Shown: positions 34,853 through 47,800 of the stretch, piece by piece | Numbering within the stretch: the stretch's first letter is position 1 | How the letters are laid out: the number at the start of each line of letters is the position of its first letter | The notes under the pieces: generated by a model | What the model saw: the letters and a program-made list of their open reading frames with translations, nothing else | What the model was told of the DNA's origin: nothing | Database searches by the model: none | Assembly (NCBI GenBank): GCA_023079485.1 | Contig: CM041092.1 | Span: 15,079,127-15,143,126 of the forward strand | DNA: 64,000 nt | Source of the DNA: Archilochus colubris | Taxonomy: Eukaryota > Chordata > Aves > Apodiformes > Trochilidae | Direction of reading: 5' to 3' | Translations under genes and position numbers: made by a program

Positions 34853-35239
34853 TAGAAGAGAAGGCTCTGGGGAGATCTTAGAGCAGCCTTCCATTACCTG
34901 AAGGGGGCCTACAGGAGAGCTGGAGAGGGACTACATACTGGGGTATGTAGTGATAGAACAAAGGGGAATCATTTAAAACTGAAGAAAGGAGATTTAGATT
35001 ATATACTAGGAAGAAAATCTTCAGTGTTAGAAAGAATTTTTTTACCGAGAGGGTGATCAAGCATTGGAATGGGCTGCCCCGGGAAGTAGTGGATTCTCCG
35101 TCCCTGGAGATATTTAAAAAGAGACTGGATGTGGCACTCAGTGCCATAGTCTAGTAACTGCAGCGGTAGTGGATCAAGGGTTGGACTTGATGATCTCCGA
35201 GGTCCCTTCCAACCCAGCCAATTCTATGATTCTCTGATC
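34853..35239 (+). mobile_element. CR1 LINE 3' portion (first of two in tandem)
   Basis: CR1 blocks run in order: 'cttccattacctgaaggggg', 'gagctggagagggactac', 'gaatgggctgccccgggaag', 'ttctccgtccctggagatat', 'gggttggacttgatgatctc' and 'ggtcccttccaaccc', ending in ATTCTATGATTCTCTGAT. The 3' end is complete, so this copy has the normal 5'-truncated structure. Confidence 0.92.
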
Positions 35240-35424
35240 GAAAATGGAACAGATTACCCAGAGAAGCTGTGGGTACCCCTTTCCAGGAAGTGTTCAAGGC
35301 CAACTTGGATGGGGCTTTGAGCAACCTGGCCTAGTTGGAGGGATCCCTGCCCATGCAGGTAGGTTTGGAACCAGATGATCTTTAATGTCTCTTCCAACCC
35401 AAACCATTCTATGATTCTGTGATG
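35240..35424 (+). mobile_element. CR1 LINE 3' tail (second of two in tandem)
   Basis: A second CR1 end of another subfamily type begins directly after the tail of the first. It shows 'ccagagaagctgtgggta', 'aggaagtgttcaaggccaac', 'ttgagcaacctggcctag', 'tctcttccaacccaaacc' and the terminal ATTCTATGATTCTGTGAT. The head-to-tail arrangement suggests insertion of one copy at the tail of the other. Confidence 0.92.
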
Positions 35425-37555
35425 CTTTTAAATCAGGGTCTTTAGGTGACCAGGAAGTAGGGTGTGCCAAGTCAGCACCTGCTGCTTTTTTATCAGACCC
35501 TGGGCAAGGGTGTGAAGTTTTGGGGAATCCCCAGAGCATCACAAACTCCTCCACTGGTTGCTCCTCTGCAAGGAGGATCTTGTGCCCCCATTAGCACAAA
35601 TTGGTGGTGTTGAAGCCTGGTGAGTTTACATTCTCTGTAAGTCACTTGATTGGAAACCTGGGGCTGGTTACGTGGGTGACAGCTCTATTTTGGTCTTGAG
35701 CCCTTCAGATTAGCTGGGTCCACTCAAAGGGAGAGAAATCTTTGGGCTTTGGGAAATTGTCTTCCTTAGTAAAAGCTCCCGAGGGAATTCTGACTCCTCT
35801 GTGGTTTCCATAACACCATGCTGAGGTGTCTATGCATCCTGATGTCTTACTAATTTGCCAGTGATGATTTTTCATTTTTTTTTTTAGTTCTTTTTAACAG
35901 TTGCGTTGTGCAACTAATGGGCTTTTTATTGGTGGTAAACAAGCCGAAATAGGCAGGAATCCTGCTGAGGCTGGACTGGCAGGCTTGCCTCTCAGTGCTG
36001 TAGAAATAACTTGTTCGGTTTTTTCCTTTAAAAAAAACAAAGAAAGAGAGAGAGAAAACCTGTGACACTCCCACAGCTTGATGTTACTGCTCCCACCAAC
36101 CTCCACCATAGAAAAAGCTGCAGAGCAGCTGAGGTGCATGATCTGGGATTCATGGCCTAATTTTTGGGTTAAAACTACTCTCTGCTTTAGTTTAAAGGGC
36201 TGTAACTTCTGGTGAGGAGGGCAGTGGGTTTGCCCACTGTACCATCCTGCCCTGGCATGGAGCTGCTCCCTGCCAGGCTGTGGCCAGGATGCTCAGGCTT
36301 GAACGCATGGAGCTTGAGGGACTTGATGGGGGCTGAGGAAAACTGCATGTTTCCTAAGCTTCTTGCTTGATAAGCTGAAAGCTGGCTGTGGACACACAGC
36401 ATTCCAGAACCCTCCTGGAACGGGAGTGGGGTTGTCTTGGAAACCTGTACAGTCTGGGGAAATGCAGGTACCAGGCAAACGCAGAGTGTGTGGCTGCTGC
36501 CTTGAGCTGGTGCCAGGTGATGCTGGGTGTGAGAGCCCAGACCCATTACCATGGGGCTCTGTGGGAGGCACAGGGGCTCCCACCACGTGAGGACTTGCTG
36601 GTGGGCTCAGCCTCTGTCCCTGCAGCATGTGTGCCACCACTGTCCAGGCTAACCTCAAGTGAAAAGTATCAAACTTCAGTGGCCAAGAAAAGAGTGCTGA
36701 CCTATTTTGGGCACTTATTTACATTCAAGTTGCTTCTCTCTGTGAAAAAGCTCTTGTGACTCCAGCACTTTAAAAAAAGTCTTTCCCCTCCTATAGCTTT
36801 TGTTTTTAACAGGATATAATCTAGGACTAACATCTGTATTTTCCAGAAATCAGAATAAATGTCTTATTATCTTTTCTTTTAGTTTTCTTGCTGAAACAAC
36901 ACTTTTACTGAGCAAAGCCAGCTCTGTAATACAGCCAAGCCTTTGGTTGTGTTGTTTTAATTTTTACAGGTTCTCTTTTTACTTAAAGCCTTTGCTACAA
37001 TTTGAAGTTTTCAGCCCAAAATGGAAAAAAACTTGAAAATATGTCACTGCTGTCTCTGATCATGAGCCACAATGAATAGAGTCACAAACACTATGGAAAG
37101 CTGTTGGGTTTAGTTCCTGGGATTTTTTTTTTAAAGTACACTTCTGATTGTATCACTTGCTGAAATCTTAATCTTCTGAAAGGTCTTACCAGTGAGAATG
37201 TTTTTGGCTTGATTTTTTGTCTTTCTTTGACAACTAGCTGTTCTCTAGCTTTACATGCTGCAGTTTACAGCTAATTCTGATTTCATTTCAGATAGAAACT
37301 GGGGTATCATTGGAATAATCATTAAATTTGAACAGCTAGGTCAGCGCAGCCATGTGTACTATCCCTAGCTGGATACTTGTCATCCTGCATGTTTTAGGAT
37401 TTGCATTTCTTACTGTCAGCAATAGAAACGTAAGTTAGATACTTAACCAGAAAGAAAAACAAAGGCAAATGCTACAGGTTTGTCAGCCATGTGAATGAGT
37501 CCTCTGCTGCATTCCATTCCATCTTTCCTTTAGTGTAGGAGCTTTTTGTGTCTGG

Positions 37556-37592
37556 TTTTTTTTTTGGTGGTGTTTTTGTTTGTTTGTTTGTC
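37556..37592. repeat. T-rich repeat ending in (GTTT)n
   Basis: A run of T, then GGTGGTG, then GTTTGTTTGTTTG. Simple low-complexity intronic sequence. Confidence 0.9.
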
Positions 37593-39731
37593 CCGAATAC
37601 CTAAAAGAACAAGAGTGAGAAAACGGGGAGCAGCTTGATTTATGAAAATTGCAAACCCTTTGGCTTCACTAGCCAACTTGCAAATTCACCAAACGTAGCA
37701 GTTTTATGCTTAATCAGCTGTTCCTTTTGTAAGTGCATGGACATGAAGAACATATCCCCCTTCCAGAAGGTCAGTGGGAGCCTTTCCACAGCTACAGCTG
37801 CATTTGACCCAAAGTATTATCTGAGAACGATTAGGGAAGTTTCTTTGTTACACAGTTGTGGTATGTGGGTTTTGTATCTGTCATACTTGTGTTCCTATTT
37901 TCAGAGCATCTGACATTCAATTGCCAGTGTCTCGTGCCTAGGCAGACACACAGCCACTGATGCTCTCATGTGCACCGAGAAGTCTCTGTGCATCGATGTG
38001 CCTGGATTTGGGACAATCCCTTGCACCATGGCAGAAGGGCTGTGCTGGCTCCATGGGCTCCCAAGGCTGATGTCTCTGTGGTTGCCATCAAACATAGCTG
38101 CAGCTTGGGCATTGCCAGGCTGTGATTGTTCCCTGATTGTGAGGCAGTAGTGCAAGGCTTAGGAGAGGAGAACTGGAGCCTGTCTTGGTCCTACATGTTG
38201 TCATAAGAGGTTTTTCCCCAATATTCCTCACTGGGCAGTCAGATGCTGTGATACAGTCTGTGAGTGGTTTTCATCCAAAGTCACCAGGTAGTGGAGAGCT
38301 GGAGGCAGTGCACTCATGGCACAGCAAGGGAGAGTTTTTCAACTTCTTTCAAAGAAGAACAGCAATTGTAGCCTCTCATCCAGGACCATGCACTGCTGCA
38401 AAACTGATCTGAGAAGCTCAATGGGAGAAGCTCAGCTTAGCAGTAATGGAGTATGGAATGGTCAGGTGAAGGCCTCCATGCTGTATGCTGGGGCTTGAAA
38501 TACCAAATGCTCTTCAACTTTTAGTTGTTCATGTCTTTTTGAAGTTGTTTGTGACCCCTGTGTATTAAAAGCATTTGTAAAGCTTGTCTGAAAGGAAGTA
38601 GTTATGAAGGTGCAGACTTAGCCCTCATATATCCTATGTGTGATACATCAGATCTGAAGTCACATTTTTCCTCTACTCCCTCAAACACCCTTTTATGTTG
38701 CCTTAGCTGTCCTCATGGTGTTGGCAGTCTTGTGCATGTGTTGGCTTCACACCTTACATGCCAGAAAGACTTCTAGTATTCTGGATTTTCAGTTTCTTGG
38801 AGAGGCTTGGATCCAAATCTGAAACTTGGATGTTCTTCTTTCCCAGTATTACTGCCACCATATTTGTCTCTAAGCAAGAAGACTGATTAAGTGCACCTCT
38901 GTTAATGTGCAAGTATGGCAGTTCCTTTAAGTTTCATATTAACTTTTATTTTTCATGTGGTGAAAAGACCAGAGGGTTGAGGAAAGAGCAGTGCACAGCA
39001 GTTGCTGGATATGCATTTCAAAATTCGCCATGGAAGACTGCCTAATTAGATTTAATGAGCTGGCTGGTAAGCATGCACGTGTGTGTGTGCTTTCCACTTC
39101 TCTCTAGCTAACAGGATCAGAAGTGCTTGTGTGTGTCTGAGGTAATTTGGATGAGTACGTGGGAGAGATGTTTTTGCACTTGCAAAGTGCAGGTGTGAAG
39201 CAGACTTTTACCTGCATTTCTCATGTCTGTACTGTAACGAGAGACTTCCATCATGGAGGTGAATCATTTGATAATGCAGGTGGTAAACTGGAAGTGAAGG
39301 ATGCTTAGGTGAAGAAGGATGGGAGCAGAGCACCTTTGATAGTTCATATCCCACCCACCATCATGTACTCCCAAGAGATGTTGGTGCAGGGAGTGGCAGA
39401 GCTACAGTAGGTGACAGGATGTGTGCCACCAAACTGCCAGGGCAAGATTTTAATTTAACAGGAGACAAATGGTCAGTGAGGCTGGGATTTCAGTGGGCGA
39501 GGTGGATAACAGCCATCGGGTTTGCACTTCACTGTGTCTTGTGTCTGCTCTGCTGGCTTCCTTCCCACCCCTCCATGGCTGGAGACGGTCCTGAGTTGGC
39601 TGTATGTAATTTGGCTTTTTTGCAGGGGTCATGGCCATGGGTCAGTGCTCTGTTTCCAGGAAGGTCCAGACTGGGTAGAGAGCTGTGCTGAGAGGGTGGC
39701 CATTTTAATGAGGGTTTTTTCTTTGTGTTTT

Positions 39732-39785
<54 letters not shown>

Positions 39786-39788
39786 AAA
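39732..39788. repeat. Compound microsatellite (CT)11 - T25 - A10
   Basis: About eleven CT units (39733-39754) run into about 25 T (39754-39778), then ten A (39779-39788). The T/A junction is self-complementary and could fold into a hairpin. Confidence 0.97.
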
Positions 39789-41202
39789 CTAACTAACCTT
39801 TGTTTTCTGTCAAGAAAGCTGTCCTGAGGCATGACTTAGCAAGGCAAACATGCCTGGACAAAGGGAACATTAAGCTTGCACAGAGGGAGGGGAGAGGGTT
39901 ACACCTCTAATTACTTCGTGTGCATGTAATCTTATTTTTTTTTCCCCTCTGGTGACTGATGGGTCTTGAAAGGACTTGCCGGGTTTGGTGCGTTGATTCA
40001 CTGGTGCAGTTGTGTTCTGGGCTGAGACTGTGGGCTGTCTGGGCCCCAGGTGCTGAAGGCAGGCGATGCCCTTGTGCTGGTGTTGCTCACACCTGAGTCA
40101 GCGCTTGTGCAGCACCAGGTGCTCCAGAGCTGGGGGATGGGCCTTGGGCTTCACTGCTCACAGCCCAGCCCAGCCAGGCAAGAGGATGCAGGGGTTTGGT
40201 TCTGCTGTGTTAGCACTGTCCTGAGTGGGGTGGGAGCCTGTGGAACAGCAGCTCCTGGTAGTGGTGTGGGTGCTCAGAGCCATCCCGAGCAGATGTGAAA
40301 CACTGAGCTGCAAAATTGCCTCTGCCAGCCATTCAGAAGGAGGCAGTCCTGAACTCCTTTATTGCATCCCTACCCCTAAATAGGGACACAAAGGAAAAAA
40401 AGGATTAGTGCTCTCCTGATCAGTTACCCTCTCCATAGGAACAGCAGCCTCCTAACCACCCAGCCTACCATTTGTCCCTTTTTCTGGTCTTCATGCCTGT
40501 TTCTGGAGCTCATGGTAGCACCCAGGCTCTCATGAAAAAAAATGGTACCTGGGTTTGGCTGGAAAGGGAGTTAGGGCTTGCAGCGTTCATGTGGGGAGCA
40601 AGAAGAGGGAGGAGGGGGGAACTAGGGTGGAAAGTGGTGAATGACGAGTTGTGGGGCTGGTGTTCAGGGAAAAGGAGGAGCAGCTGGGACTGCCTGGAGG
40701 AGTAGGGAAGGAACTTGTGGAGTGGGCTGCAGTCCTGACCTTGAAGCCAATGGATTAGGAGCACTTGGCAGGGAGCTAGGGGTCTGGTTTTAGGCAAACA
40801 GTGTAAAATATGATGTGGAATTCAAGGAGGTTGCTCTAAAGCCAGTGGGCTTGGCTCCTTAAAGTTCCCACAGGAGGGAATGCATTTTAGCTTGATTCCT
40901 GTAAAGATTTTCCCTTTCCCATAAGTTTTTGTATCCACTGACCAACTCCCTGCAGGTGGGGTGGTGCAGAGGTTTGACCAACGATTTCCTTATTTTAAGT
41001 TTGATGAAAATCACTGGCCAGGTAGAGAGAGAAAAGCCCTGCTAGTGGCCTTGTGGTGAGGAATGCTGTCTTGTGGGTTCAACTACCATATTAGACATCA
41101 GGGCATCCACATGGTTGCTACTGCCCAGCATGCACTCATGGGTGGAACTGCTCCAACTGGTGGCTGGCTCTCACCTGGGGAAACAATGCACTTTCTGCAC
41201 CA

Positions 41203-41490
41203 AAATCATAGAATCATTTAGGTTGGAAAAGACACTTAAGATCATTGAGTTCAACTGTAAACCTAATGCTGCCAGGTCTACCACTAAACCATGTCCTTAA
41301 GTGCCACGTCTGCACATCTTTTAAATACCTCCAGGGATGGTGACTCCACCACTTCCCAGGGCAGCCTCTTCCAGTGGTTGACAACCCTTTTGGTGAAGAA
41401 ATTTTTCCTAATATCCAATCTAAACCTCCCCATGCTTTTCTAGTCTTTCCTTCTTTATTTCACCAATTCCTCTTTCTTGCTGGGAGGTAA
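41203..41490 (-). mobile_element. CR1 LINE 3' portion, reverse orientation
   Basis: Read on the reverse strand this is a CR1 3' end. On the forward strand it appears as 'atcatagaatcatttaggtt', 'ggaaaagacacttaagatca', 'ccagggatggtgactccacc', 'cttcccagggcagcctcttc' and 'gaagaaatttttcctaat'. It is the only CR1 copy I see in antisense orientation to IGFBP2. The inner (5') edge is approximate. Confidence 0.92.
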
Positions 41491-44489
41491 TCCCATGCTT
41501 TAATAAATCTCAGTGGTTTAGAGAAAATATTTGTCAGCAGATCTTCCCCCCCTCCTATGAGTATTTCTTACTTTGGTGAAGTTATTAGTATTTCTTTCAT
41601 TGGTGAAAAACTGTCTCTAGCAAAGGGGAATGAGCATCTTTGTAAATCTGAGCAATTTTCTTGTCCAGACAAGGTGGAGAAATCTGTGCCTGGCGCTGCC
41701 TCTTTGGTTGGTTTCTCCAGGTCTTCTCTGCTCATACATCAGTTGCGTTTTACAGCATGCAACAGTATTACAAGCATTTTAATTTTTTTTTGTTGTTGTT
41801 TAAGAAAACAAAACAACAAATCTCAAACCACCCAACTGTCTGTGGATTCTCCCATTAAGTGGAGCTGAGGGATTGCAGCAAATTACCTCTGTTGCAGGAA
41901 TCCCTTTTGGCTTGAAAGGAAGCATTCATGCCATTATGCAATACATGTCCAATTTTCAATTTGCTACAGTTTTTTCCTGCTCCCTCCCTTTTGTCCACCA
42001 GCCCAACTGGACTCCTGCTGAGGCTCTTCATTGACTTAGGTGTTTAAAAAGTCCTGATGTATTGGTATGGTCCTAATCCAACAACACTGTGCTCTGAGAT
42101 CTCCAGTTGGAGCAAGTGGCTGTAGTGCAGAACCTGAGTCTAGAATCTCTCCCAGTTCAAGCCATCATTTTTCATCACAAATTCTCTTCTGAGAGGCTGT
42201 GATTGCCTTGTCTCTCAGCTTCCCTCCCTGCATTCATATGGGAAAGCATCTAGCATTTCCAAGTGGTTCACATTCCTTGCAGAAAAAAAAATCTCAGCAG
42301 CAGAGGACTGCATAATCCTCCACAGCCAATAACTGAACGTGGTCCCAGCATAAAGGTACTGGGAAAGGCTCAGGAGCCTTCATTTCAGTCATATTGTCTC
42401 AGATGGAGGGTGGCTGAGCTCAATGATTTATTTAGCTCAAACCATTTCAGATACAGGATGGTGTTCACTGCTTATTCAGCTCTAGGAGAGTTCTACCATT
42501 TGCAGGAACATCTACTGCTGGCACCTGTTAAATCTCAAACAGGAGCGTACCTGTGCTATGCTTCAGTTTAAAATGGATGGATTTGGCATGGATTATTGCT
42601 CCAGTTCTATGTAAATATAAACCTCTACTTCCAGGGAGCCTGCCTAGGGTTTAAGTCTATGTAGGCATGAGCATGAGCATTTTGAAGGACAGAGTTTATT
42701 TGTTGGCTGAAGCTGGGCCATCAACCACACACCTGCTCTCCCTTCACTCTCATTGGGAAACCAAATGGCTTAGTCTAAATCACACCAGATTCTTGAGCTT
42801 TTTATGCACCAACTAAAGTGGAAGTGAGGGGCTGGATGTGTTGTGGCTCCTGGGAGTACTGGATGTGGGTGGCTGCCATGGCTCAGCTGGTGGCCCGAGG
42901 GGGCTGCTCTGAGAAGGGTGTGAGTGCCCTGGTACTGCCCCAGATGCACTTGCACCAGTGCTGTTCTTGGGTCAGGGGGATCCCCTGCATGTGAGTTGCA
43001 GGACCCAATGGTTAGAGACTATCTTCAACAGGAATACAGGGCTGGGGGGTGATTTGTCCTGAGAAAATGGTGAGTGTGGCTCCTGATCATCTTCAGTCCT
43101 GCATCTTTCCTCTCCCTGGGGCAGAGGGGGTCTGAGCTGTGGGGTGGCCTCATGCTGAAGGAGCCTTGCAGTGAGCCATGCCTAGGCAGCACCAAAACAC
43201 ACCTCAGCTCTGATTCATGGCAGTGATGCAATTGTCTGTGGTGGTGTTGGCTGGAGCTGAACTGCTGTGAGATGGGGTAATAATGTGGATTTTTTTTTTC
43301 ATTTTACTCCTCCCATTCAATACTTTGCAAGGATCACTGGAATGGACTACAGATAACAAAGCAAGCTGTTGCCATCCACAAAAGCATTTTATTTTGACTC
43401 CCTAAAAGCTCTACCAGAGAAAATAATAAAATTTTACTTGCTGTACTGGTTTCCAGAGTATTCATGCCTGGGGATGTACCAAGATGGTGGAATAGGAAGA
43501 TCTAAGGGGAGGGGCAGATCTCCTGAGGCATGGTCAGGAGCCTGAACTGTTTAAAAAAACATAACACAAAGCAGAACAAAGCCAATCAGCCCGTTTCTAA
43601 AGACCATTTTTGCTGCTCTTCCTCAGTGCAGCACAGGCCTCCAACCTGACTCCCCTGACTTTCTCTGTGCTGATTTCTATTACTGATTTCTCTTGCTGCA
43701 ACAAGTGTTCAAGTCCCAGCTGCTGTGCAGCAGGCTGTGTTTCAACCCCCCCTCCCCTCTTTCCCAGGGGCTGTTGACCTGCCTGTGCTTGAATCCTTTG
43801 TGCTGTCCTCCACAGCTTTTTCCTTTCTCTTGCCTCTGCTTCTGTTTTGAAGGGTTCAGGCTGGTGATGTGATGTGTAGTAGTTTTGGTTTTTTTAGGGA
43901 TATGTAGCCTTGACAATCTTCCTTGAAAAATGGCCCAGCCTGAGGAGAGTGGAAAACTTCTGAGAATATTTGAACTGCTGACTAGTTCCATGGCCTCTTG
44001 GGTGATGCTGCAGAGGGGCAAATACTGCTCTTTGCAGACCTGAGAGCTGTGAGGTCTCTCACCTGCAGAAGGTGCCTCAGAATTCCTTGGTTGCAGTGTG
44101 GACAGCCCAGTCTGGCTGGAAGGTCTTCCTAACCCGTTGTATTTTGTTTGGATCCAGGCGTTGCTTTAAGCAAATTCAAAGTTCATTCCTCCTACTTGAT
44201 CCAGCCTTTTTCCTGAGTTTCCTCCACATGGGATGTGCTGGAGTCCCAGAGCTGTGCGAACACCTCCAGGCCTGGATGGTTTTTGGAGTAAAACATCTCA
44301 TTTCTGTGTGGGGCTGGTCTCTGTGGGGGACTGATCTCTGCCCTTTCCCGGGTGCTGCCCCTCTGACATCATGCAGGGTAGAGCCCAGGTCTGGCTGCCG
44401 TAGCAGCTGGGGGCAGGCAGTGAGCAAGCCTGGCCCGCAGGCTTAGTGAGGTGAGCACTGGGCCACGGGCTGCTCCTGAACACATCTGT

Positions 44490-44750
44490 CCCCGCTTGTT
44501 CCCGCCGCCGCCTGAGCCCCAGGGATGGGAAGGGCGGGTGGGATCCCCTGCGCTGCCTCAGGACCTGACGCCGAAGCTCTCAGCAGATGCGCTTAGTGCA
44601 GGCAAGTGCCTGCATGTGTTTTCCAAGGCTGAGTTCGCCGTGCCCATTCTTTGTCTCTCTGCTGCCCTTTAAAATTCCCAAATCTTAACATTTTTGGCCG
44701 CTGTCACATGCATGCGCTGCTCCGGCTCCCAGAGCATCTGATTGCAGTCG
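44490..44750. promoter_or_regulatory. CpG-enriched patch inside intron 1
   Basis: About 15 CpG occur in 260 bp within otherwise CpG-poor intron, including a CCGCCGCCGCC block near 44501-44511 and a GGGCGGG box near 44532. No IGFBP exon is encoded. Its composition suggests an intronic enhancer or alternative promoter; this is inference from base content only. Confidence 0.35.
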
Positions 44751-47639
44751 AAGCACAGATCTTCCCCCCTTAGCATCTCCACCATGTGCTTTGCAATGTG
44801 TACTCTGTTGGGTTCTGATAAAGTGCAAACATGGTCCCTGTTCAGCTCTTGCACTCAGTGAAGACTTCTCTTGTTTTAAAACAATGTGCTGGCTGTCCCA
44901 TTATGAGCTGGGCTTTTTTCCAAACAAGCCTTGTGTGTGGGCACGTGTGGATTATCTTTGTCTCTATGGCTACACCAAAAACTATAGAACCAGAAAATTT
45001 GCTCAAGAGATTGAGATCTAAGATACAGGTTTCCTACAGCTTTCGTGAAAAAGAGTTGCTGGGTGGTGGTACTGTACCTCATTCAAATCTGATATATTGT
45101 ACCAGAAACTCAGCCAGTATTAGACATCAGAGAACTAACTCTCAAACATGGTCTCAGGAAGGAGCTACATAAAAAAACCTCTTAAAAATCAAGCTTTGTT
45201 AGTTCTATCACTCCAGTGTATTAATATTAATTAGGTCATTTTACTAATTATCTGTTCATCTGTATGTAGGGACAATTGCTAGCTTGCTGATGGGTCCCAG
45301 CTGAAAACTGTAGAACATGAGAAACAGACCTTGAGAGTCACGTGTGGGCAAGAGGGGGTTGATTATCACCTTCAAGAGCTCTTGTTTGCTAGGGTTTTAG
45401 ATTATTTTGGCAATCCCTAAGGTTGCATGTGGGATGGAGAAGTGTTCTCTCTGATGAGGATTAAGCATGTGCTTTTGAAGAGAGAATTAGCACATATAAG
45501 CTGCTCACTGGTGCCTGCTTGCTAAAAGCTGCTGTCAACATTTTGAGAAGATAACAAGTAACAGCAGTTACCAAGATCACCATCATGGTTACTGCATTTT
45601 GGCTTTTTTTAGGCACCTCCCTAGTTGGGGATTTAAAGGTGTTTCTAATCAGTCAGTGCTTCTGCCTCTGGAGATGACTTGCTGAGTCTCCTGTGGTAGG
45701 ACTTTCTGTCTTCTGGGCTTTTCTTGGAGTTTTTCCTGGGGTGAGCATTGTCTACTCCCTTTGTGATGGTCATGCACTCTGTAGTGAGCACAAGGAGCTA
45801 AAGTAGGGGACTAGAAGGACAACCTTGTGGAACACCTTGAACTGTCACATTTCTTTTGGATATAAGGTGTCTTAGAGGGCAGATTTAACTGGCAACTCAT
45901 TGGTTTGTCTTGCACCAGCAGTTGGATGTGCCAAGTCCCTTTTATATTTCTGTCTCGTCTGGCTGCAGTGCCACACAGCTGCTGTCTGCTGCCAGGAATT
46001 TTTCCAGCTCCACCTTGACTCTGGGTGCTTCCATGTTAGGCTGGACTTTGGGAATGAGAAATGCTCAGGAAGGAAAGATTTGGTGGTGAGCAAACATATT
46101 CTCTTGTCAGTCTTTCCAAGCTGTTTATAGGAGTCAGGTCCTATAGGTGATTTTTTTTTTCAGTATGAGTTTATACGTAAGTTTAGATACTCCCTGTGTT
46201 TCAGTTGTTCCTTTACGTGCCCAGTGTAATAATCTTTGTAGCCATTTAAGCAGTTTATTAATTTTGTGAAAAAATGGTTGAGATCAAACCTTTTTAATAT
46301 TATGAATTTGATGTCAGAGAACCACATGGAAAGCATCCCTACTGCTCCCCTTGGTTCTGTATTTTGAAGGACCCACCAATTGATTGTGATTTTTGGCAGA
46401 TGAAATGATGAAAATGGCCTCATCCTCCTACAACTCATGAGTATTCTGGTAGAGATCTGGCCATTTTAAGGCAATTTTTCCTTTCTTGTTGGTCAAACCT
46501 TTTATTTCCTATCCTGTGCCTTCCCCTGGGAGCACCTGCTATGTCCACCCCTACTGATGGCAAGTGGATGTCTATCAGACCTTCCTGGTTCCTTCCTCAG
46601 CTCTCTGAGCAGGAGTTCCCTTTCTCTATCTGTTTCTAGATCATGCAGCACAGCACAACCCTCAAGTTCAGAGTAAACTGCTTTAGTCCCCTAGGTTCAT
46701 CCAGGTGGGAATCCTCATTATGGAGTAGGTTTGAACTACTACTTACTTTATATTGGAGAATGAGGGATAGACTCAAACTAATGTTGCTGCAAAAGTGAGA
46801 ACATGGAGGCTTGGTCCAGGATGTGGCAACATGAAGGGGAAAAAAAGATGAGGGAAGAGTGTCGTTCTCTGAAATGGGTACTTGCTTAAAGCAGGAAGTG
46901 AAATAACATCAGGTATTATTGATGTTGGGGCATAAGTGGGGGACACAAGGCAGCAGCAACATGGAGGTAGCTGCCTCTGGACACCTGTATGTGAACAAAC
47001 ATCTGGCTCAGGAAGAAACTCATTTGTCCTGGGAAGAAGTTACTCTGTATGGGAACTGGTTAGGGCAGGTTTACTTCAAGACCAAGTTGCATCATGCACC
47101 CTTTTTTGCTGCCCCTTAGGTCATCTGGGGATTTCCTGGTTGATCCTGTTGCTTTCTGTGGGTGCTTGAGATATCTTTAAAAGGTGCTTGTGAACAGCTG
47201 TGGTGAAAAAGCATAGAGCTGGCCTAGCTCATAAAAGGAAAAAGGGGTTCAGAGAAACTTAAATGCTTTGGATGCATTAATCAGTGGAAGACAAGAAATG
47301 CAAGAAATTATTTTTTTCTTTTCATGGCAGCATCTTACTGAAGGCATGATGGGATGTGGTGAGATTGTTAAATGGCTGCTGTATTCATGGAAGAAATGAA
47401 ATAAGATTCTCTGCTGCCCTTGGCAAGGGTCCTTTGCCCTGCTGTGTTGCTTCAGAAAGGCACTCTCTTATTTATTATAACCAGCTGAGGAGATAGGGCA
47501 ACAGGAAAGACCAGGCTGCTGTCTTATACCTCTGTATTGTTCCTTTGTTTTGTCCTCCCTCCAAACTCATGGCCATCCAGACCATGCAATGGAGATCAGG
47601 CAAGAGCACTCTTTATGGTGGGAGGAGCAGCCAGTCTGG

Positions 47640-47800
47640 ACTTGTGCAAGTCAAGTTGCCTAACCCTGAAGTTAAGCTGTCCACTGGGGATAAAACAAGG
47701 GCTGAAATCTGGAGCCTGGGACTCTCTTCCCAACTCTGCCACTGATGTCTGCATGATCCTGAGGAGCAACTGAGGTTGCTCCAGCTTATGCTCCAGCTCC
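47640..47800 (+). mobile_element. Possible ancient MIR-like SINE remnant
   Basis: The segment 'ttcccaactctgccactga' followed by 'tgtctgcatgatcctgaggag' and 'caactgag' resembles the core of MIR-type SINEs (a '...ctctgccact...tgtgaccttgggcaa...' consensus). The similarity is short and I judged it by eye, so it may be chance. Confidence 0.25.

Larger units (their letters stand above)
35425..41202. other. IGFBP2: Intron 1 sequence, no exon recognised
   Basis: Apart from simple repeats at 37.56 and 39.73 kb, this is ordinary intronic DNA. The overlapping frames near 36.2-36.7 kb on both strands reflect local GC richness. Confidence 0.6.
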
